Shown in pieces: positions 15,147-19,289 of a DNA stretch of 19,289 nt (the first letter of the stretch is position 1; every line of letters begins with the position of its first letter). The notes under the pieces are model-generated. The model had not been told where the DNA came from. It searched no databases and saw only the letters and a list, made by a program, of their open reading frames with translations. This DNA comes from Euryarchaeota archaeon UBA105. GTDB taxonomy: Archaea; Thermoplasmatota; Poseidoniia; Poseidoniales; Thalassarchaeaceae. The stretch lies in assembly GCA_002496905.1 (NCBI GenBank), contig DALV01000031.1, positions 1 through 19,289 on the forward strand, written 5' to 3'. The translations under genes and the position numbers were made by a program.

Positions 15147-18100
15147 TCAATCACCCCCCAAGAAAGTTGCACCTAAAGTCAGAAGTCCAGAAGTAAATGG
15201 TTCTGGGACGATAATGTGATGAGTTGATCCCTCAAAGCCCGGAATCAAATTCAATAGAGACAGGTCAGATGCTAATCCATTGACTCCAATACTAGTTCCA
15301 GTAGGGACTCCTCCTGTGGTTTGAGCATCTAGTAGAACTCCTCTAAGATCGAAGGTGGTGCCAAGCGCATCAACCTCGGCGGTGGCGCGGGCCGAAGCGA
15401 TTATTCTCCCACCTTGAACATCCTCCAGTTCGATGATACTGTACGGCCCCGCAATCTCGACAACACGAATTGTTGCACTTCTCAGATTTTCTCCGAGCGC
15501 CTCTACTTCCTCAATTATCACAGGAGGGGTAGTTGGCATATTGGAGGCTCTGAGGTAAATTCTCTCAACGCCGTCACCTCCGCTTCGAATCGCTAGACCA
15601 TAATCAGAGGTTGGCTTAATCACCATTTTATCTGCCAATCCTTCAGCGAGCAATATGATATCACCGCGATTGTTTATCGCTCTACCATTTGCTTCAATAT
15701 ACAACGACATTCCACTATCTGATGCTGAGAAATCAAGGACTGGAGTACCTTGGAATGCTAGGGTTTTGGTAATGTCATAATCTACATCTGCTTGTGTGGT
15801 CAGATTAATCGAGTTTGGAACATCGGTTAAGAAAACAGTAGCAGGCCACCATGCACCTTCCATCCACTGCATCTGTTGCAGCATGATGGAATCTACCGCC
15901 GGGCCATCACGATGATATTTTTCAGGCACAATCATGTCAATCGAAATTGAAGTACCAAGGCTAGCGAGTAAATCAATTGATTCGGGAATATCGTTGATTA
16001 GTATCTCCGTTCTTGCACCGGCCTCCCTATTGATGAGCTCAGCATGAATCCAATCGAGTCTATTTGATAGTACGAAACGAGTCGAGGTAGTAACCTCATT
16101 AATTCCGCCACTAGTTTCCTTAATCGTGAATTGAGAGTCTATTCCCAAGGTAGTGGCTTCACCAACAGTCAAACCTTGTAACGTCAGCATCAAGTCTTGT
16201 CCATTGACGCCTTTAGCATTGAGCATGAATTCACTTCGTGCAGGAAGCCATCCTTCCATACCCAACATAATTATCCAATCTTCTCCATTTGAGTTAGGCA
16301 CACGACTGATGGTGATATCGATTAATGGCGGTAGATTTGGAATCCAACCTCGAATATGGAATCCGTCAGAAATTCCAGTTGGGGCAGCGTTCATAGAAAT
16401 CCCATGAACCCATGCTGGTTCATCCGCTGTCCCGTTACCTTGACTGGCCTCGAAGATTAGGTCGAATTCGCTATCAGCATCTAACTCCAAGCCATAAGAA
16501 AAGGAACCGTTTCCTCCGGCTGTACCGGTAGAAATTTCGCTAGTCACTCCGGAAAGTACGGTATTTACAGAGCGACCCAAATCGGCAAACCCTCCAAGGA
16601 AAAAGGCAACCCCAGAAACCCCTTGGGAGGTATTCAATTCTGGGATTACCAAATTATTCCCCGCATCGGCTCCGGTTGGAATATCTACTGAAACATTTGA
16701 CGGAAGAGGATCGATAAGGACCAACGCGGAAAGGCCTCCTTCATCTTGAGTTGGTGCGTGATCGACATTGATGCTCATCGTTCGATCTCCTGCTACGGAC
16801 ATAAAGGCGGTGCCTTGCCCCATTGCGCCTGTTGCACCAGCTACAGCAGGAGCTATCCAACCAACCTCTTGTAGACCAGAAATTCTAGTTGAAATTGTTG
16901 AGGTACCATCTTCCGGATGGTGATGGAAGAGGAAGTGATCTCCGCTCATCGTTACTGGATTTTCGGCATCGGTAAGCTGTGCGTGGATTGTCGAAATAGG
17001 GGAAGACGCTGTCCACTTCGTGGTATCTCCAAATTCAACAGTAAATTCTGCTGGAATATCCAAAATATGAGCGGCTTGTCTCTGATTTCCTTCGATTCCT
17101 GTATAACTGAGTCTATCGATGGTGGAACTGGCATAATATGTTGCTAATTCTGGAGTTAAATCTGCAGTTACATTGTCAGGAATGTCTGAAATCCATAATC
17201 CCTGATGTGCAGCGTCCTCAAGGTTGGAAGGCTGATGATCGATGTATAGGAATGTGAATGATTTTTCTGAAGAGGTACGGAGAGAGAATGACTGAGAGTC
17301 AGTTTCGATTTCATCTATCAGAGTAAACGAGCTTAGTCCACTAAATCGTAAACTTGCAGCAACCTGCACCAAAGGAGTCTGGGGTCCATTCCGACCCTGC
17401 ACAGTCTCTAATCCTCTATCCTTAGCCAAGATAAGGTGGTCACCAGACATTGTTGGATGAGGGCTCGAGCCGATTTGGATACCTACCTCGGAGATTGACC
17501 GAGCTTCCCTATCTAATCTCCAATTGTTGTGCATTTGTAGGTGAAGCGTCTCACCTGATAAACCGCCAGAACCGCCAACACCTCCACTGATTACATCGAC
17601 TGTAGCTGATGGAATATCGTTCAAAATAGTACCAATATCAAGGAATAAATCTACTATATTTATCAGAACGATATCTAAGATTCTAGAGAGGAAATCTAGA
17701 TTCTGACCAGAATCGAGACTGGTGTCCGCATCCTCAGTTCCTCCTAATTCAAATGAGCCAAAGAAAACTATAGCAGTGGGGATTTCTTTAGCGGTAATTT
17801 GGATTCGTCTATGGTCTGTGTCGGTACCTCCTCGTTTCATCCAAGAATGATATTCCACAGACTCTAGAGATTGTACCGAACGAACCAGAACTAATGTCTT
17901 AGGAGGATACGCAGGATTAACCGGTAGAGAAGGGTCATCGACATTTTGAGAAGTATCTCTCGTGAAATTCTTGACGGCAATAATCAAACCTAGACGGTCT
18001 GGTTGACCTCCTGGTAATTCTGGTTCTGATTTAGAACCCAGCATGGTGAATGTACGATCTATCTCTTCTGTCGTCAGACTTCCTTCCGGCATTCCTCGGA

Positions 18101-19289
18101 ACCAACCACTTGAGTCGGTAACATTGCCATAATTGCCATCGGAATTTTCTTCAGGAGCCTCTGACCGATTTTCGTGAAAGTGAATGTGCAAATCGGCTCG
18201 TTCATCGGCCCAATACTCAAGCGTAGTCAAGCCATTTTCGCCTAAATTACCAGTTCCGTCAGCAAGGGTACTGTCGGTTCGAATGGTTACTTCTAATTGA
18301 TCTGGGAGTATGGTTGCAAGTCTATTTGGATGTATTGCAGCCTCGATATAAGCGACTTCCCAGACTTCTCTATTTTCCTGAGAATCCGGTGGTGAAAAGT
18401 GAACATATCCAAATCCCGCAGTTACTCCACAGGATATCTCGCTTGAAGGTAAAGTCGTCAACTCGATTGGAGAATAACGGTCTGGACATTCAGTTTGTCC
18501 TGAGTTGTCAATCGAAATTTGGTATGGGGCGGCTAACGATGCAATGCTAATTCCGGATTCATCTCCACCATTGAATACCCCGAAAGTAAGTGCGTTGACC
18601 AGCGATAAAATAAGATCAGCACCCGCTCCTGAGAGATCGAAGGAGAATCTCTCTAGCCCTACTCCCAATGTAAAATCATAAGGGGTGTGAGTGAATTTTG
18701 AATCAATAACCCAGACATATGATTCTCCCTCGTTTAGAACCCCGTCTGAATATGCAAACGCTTTCATGATACTAACCTCAAGAGTTTGCAAATTATCCCA
18801 ATCGGAATCAGTCGTGCTTGATGGAAGAACGCTAACTTGGTAATTTAATTGGACATATGCAGAAAGAGTTGTACCTGATAGATCAATATTGTTCAAATTG
18901 ACAGTTAGGCCCACTTGAATATCATCATCGCCATCGCCATCTATGTCCATTTGGTGTAGTAAGAAATCGGTCTCTGGGTCTAAAAGAGAAACTAAACTGG
19001 TTAGGAATGTAATGGTCTCAAACTCTTCAACAACATTGCCATCGGTGTCAACGTATCGAGTCCAAATGACATAATCTGTCAGATTAAACAGAGTTGACCA
19101 AATTGTTCTGACCTCACCAGGAGGGCGACTATTCTCGTCGGTAAGAATGGTGTAGGGTTCAGGATGAGTGACTGCAGGAGCTGCGGTTTCTACTATGAAG
19201 ACATCATCTAAAGCCTCATCGATATCGTGGAGAGGATCGGCTACCGAAGTATCCTGAACCCCAACTCGGACCTGATCCAATAATGGACC
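15147..19289 (-). CDS. Giant surface/secreted protein of unknown function, 5' end outside the window
   Basis: The frame is open from the right edge of the window (GPLLDQVRVGV...) to TGA at 15147, so at least 1380 residues are encoded and the N-terminus, with any signal peptide, is missing. Residue numbers here count from the TTG at 19280, which need not be a real start. D112-x-D114-G-D116-G-D118 (DIDGDGDDD) is a calcium-loop motif near 18921-18947. Only two cysteines are present (C265, C284). Six short repeats of the type (N/S/L/T)D(I/V)P or DPLP followed by alternating hydrophobic residues occur at 554, 698, 740, 857, 1096 and 1152, and SGDH(L/F) occurs twice (612, 779), so the middle is a beta-rich repeat array. 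The end (VPEP at 1358-1361, then SGLLTLGATFLGG) recalls a sorting tail without the basic cluster. No enzyme family was recognised. Confidence 0.85.
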   Translation of the reverse strand, partial: GPLLDQVRVGVQDTSVADPLHDIDEALDDVFIVETAAPAVTHPEPYTILTDENSRPPGEVRTIWSTLFNLTDYVIWTRYVDTDGNVVEEFETITFLTSLVSLLDPETDFLLHQMDIDGDGDDDIQVGLTVNLNNIDLSGTTLSAYVQLNYQVSVLPSSTTDSDWDNLQTLEVSIMKAFAYSDGVLNEGESYVWVIDSKFTHTPYDFTLGVGLERFSFDLSGAGADLILSLVNALTFGVFNGGDESGISIASLAAPYQISIDNSGQTECPDRYSPIELTTLPSSEISCGVTAGFGYVHFSPPDSQENREVWEVAYIEAAIHPNRLATILPDQLEVTIRTDSTLADGTGNLGENGLTTLEYWADERADLHIHFHENRSEAPEENSDGNYGNVTDSSGWFRGMPEGSLTTEEIDRTFTMLGSKSEPELPGGQPDRLGLIIAVKNFTRDTSQNVDDPSLPVNPAYPPKTLVLVRSVQSLESVEYHSWMKRGGTDTDHRRIQITAKEIPTAIVFFGSFELGGTEDADTSLDSGQNLDFLSRILDIVLINIVDLFLDIGTILNDIPSATVDVISGGVGGSGGLSGETLHLQMHNNWRLDREARSISEVGIQIGSSPHPTMSGDHLILAKDRGLETVQGRNGPQTPLVQVAASLRFSGLSSFTLIDEIETDSQSFSLRTSSEKSFTFLYIDHQPSNLEDAAHQGLWISDIPDNVTADLTPELATYYASSTIDRLSYTGIEGNQRQAAHILDIPAEFTVEFGDTTKWTASSPISTIHAQLTDAENPVTMSGDHFLFHHHPEDGTSTISTRISGLQEVGWIAPAVAGATGAMGQGTAFMSVAGDRTMSINVDHAPTQDEGGLSALVLIDPLPSNVSVDIPTGADAGNNLVIPELNTSQGVSGVAFFLGGFADLGRSVNTVLSGVTSEISTGTAGGNGSFSYGLELDADSEFDLIFEASQGNGTADEPAWVHGISMNAAPTGISDGFHIRGWIPNLPPLIDITISRVPNSNGEDWIIMLGMEGWLPARSEFMLNAKGVNGQDLMLTLQGLTVGEATTLGIDSQFTIKETSGGINEVTTSTRFVLSNRLDWIHAELINREAGARTEILINDIPESIDLLASLGTSISIDMIVPEKYHRDGPAVDSIMLQQMQWMEGAWWPATVFLTDVPNSINLTTQADVDYDITKTLAFQGTPVLDFSASDSGMSLYIEANGRAINNRGDIILLAEGLADKMVIKPTSDYGLAIRSGGDGVERIYLRASNMPTTPPVIIEEVEALGENLRSATIRVVEIAGPYSIIELEDVQGGRIIASARATAEVDALGTTFDLRGVLLDAQTTGGVPTGTSIGVNGLASDLSLLNLIPGFEGSTHHIIVPEPFTSGLLTLGATFLGGD

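Noticed and set aside
15134..15172. Programmed frameshift or sequencing error at the G6 run joining the giant protein to the small membrane protein
   Set aside because: The two frames do overlap near the GGGGGG run, but a fusion would put a cytoplasmic-type N-terminus after a secreted protein. The G-run is better explained as part of the ribosome site of the second gene.
1..19289. tRNA, rRNA, CRISPR array, transposon or phage genes
   Set aside because: I looked for tRNA-like clovers, spaced direct repeats and transposase or integrase motifs by eye on both strands and found none; the coding density leaves little room.

Overview
This window most likely comes from an archaeon. The best guess is a marine Thermoplasmatota (Poseidoniia, formerly Marine Group II/III euryarchaea), but that placement is inference from gene content and no marker gene confirms it. 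The supporting signs are: a complex I (Nuo/Fpo-like) operon that begins at nuoA with no adjacent NADH-module genes; nuoJ split into two genes; Shine-Dalgarno sites close to GGAGGTGA, matching the archaeal 16S 3' end; and very large secreted proteins built of tandem Ig-like (CARDB/NEW3-type) domains. All ten complete genes and the two that run off the window lie on the minus strand, so they read from right to left.

Region 1 (19289 to 7261) is a run of four cell-surface genes. The first is an open-ended giant protein (at least 1380 residues) with a calcium-loop motif and internal repeats. Next comes a small membrane protein whose outer domain looks FxLyD-like. The third is a 1497-residue subtilisin-family protease with a P-like domain, six Ig-like domains, one transmembrane helix and a zinc-binding RING/PHD-like domain on the cytoplasmic side. 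The fourth is an 894-residue protein of seven Ig-like domains anchored by a C-terminal helix. The genes are separated by only 10 to 76 bases, and GC-rich hairpins lie just after the second and third genes.

Region 2 (7260 to 7110) is a short intergenic stretch with a hairpin directly against the nuoA ribosome binding site.

Region 3 (7109 to 1) is the respiratory operon nuoA-B-C-D-H-I-J(N)-J(C)-K-L. The genes overlap or lie within 15 bases of each other, and nearly all have a strong Shine-Dalgarno site 7 to 10 bases before the ATG. nuoL runs off the left edge; nuoM and nuoN would be expected beyond it. The product is the membrane arm plus the connecting module (B, C, D, I) of a proton-pumping quinone reductase. 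Its NuoA, NuoH and NuoI subunits carry unusual changes that cluster around the quinone and iron-sulfur region.

No tRNA, rRNA, CRISPR array, transposase or phage gene was seen. There is no gene-free stretch longer than 300 bases. The most novel parts are the surface-protein cluster, especially the membrane-spanning protease with its cytoplasmic zinc domain, and the remodelled NuoA/H/I subunits.
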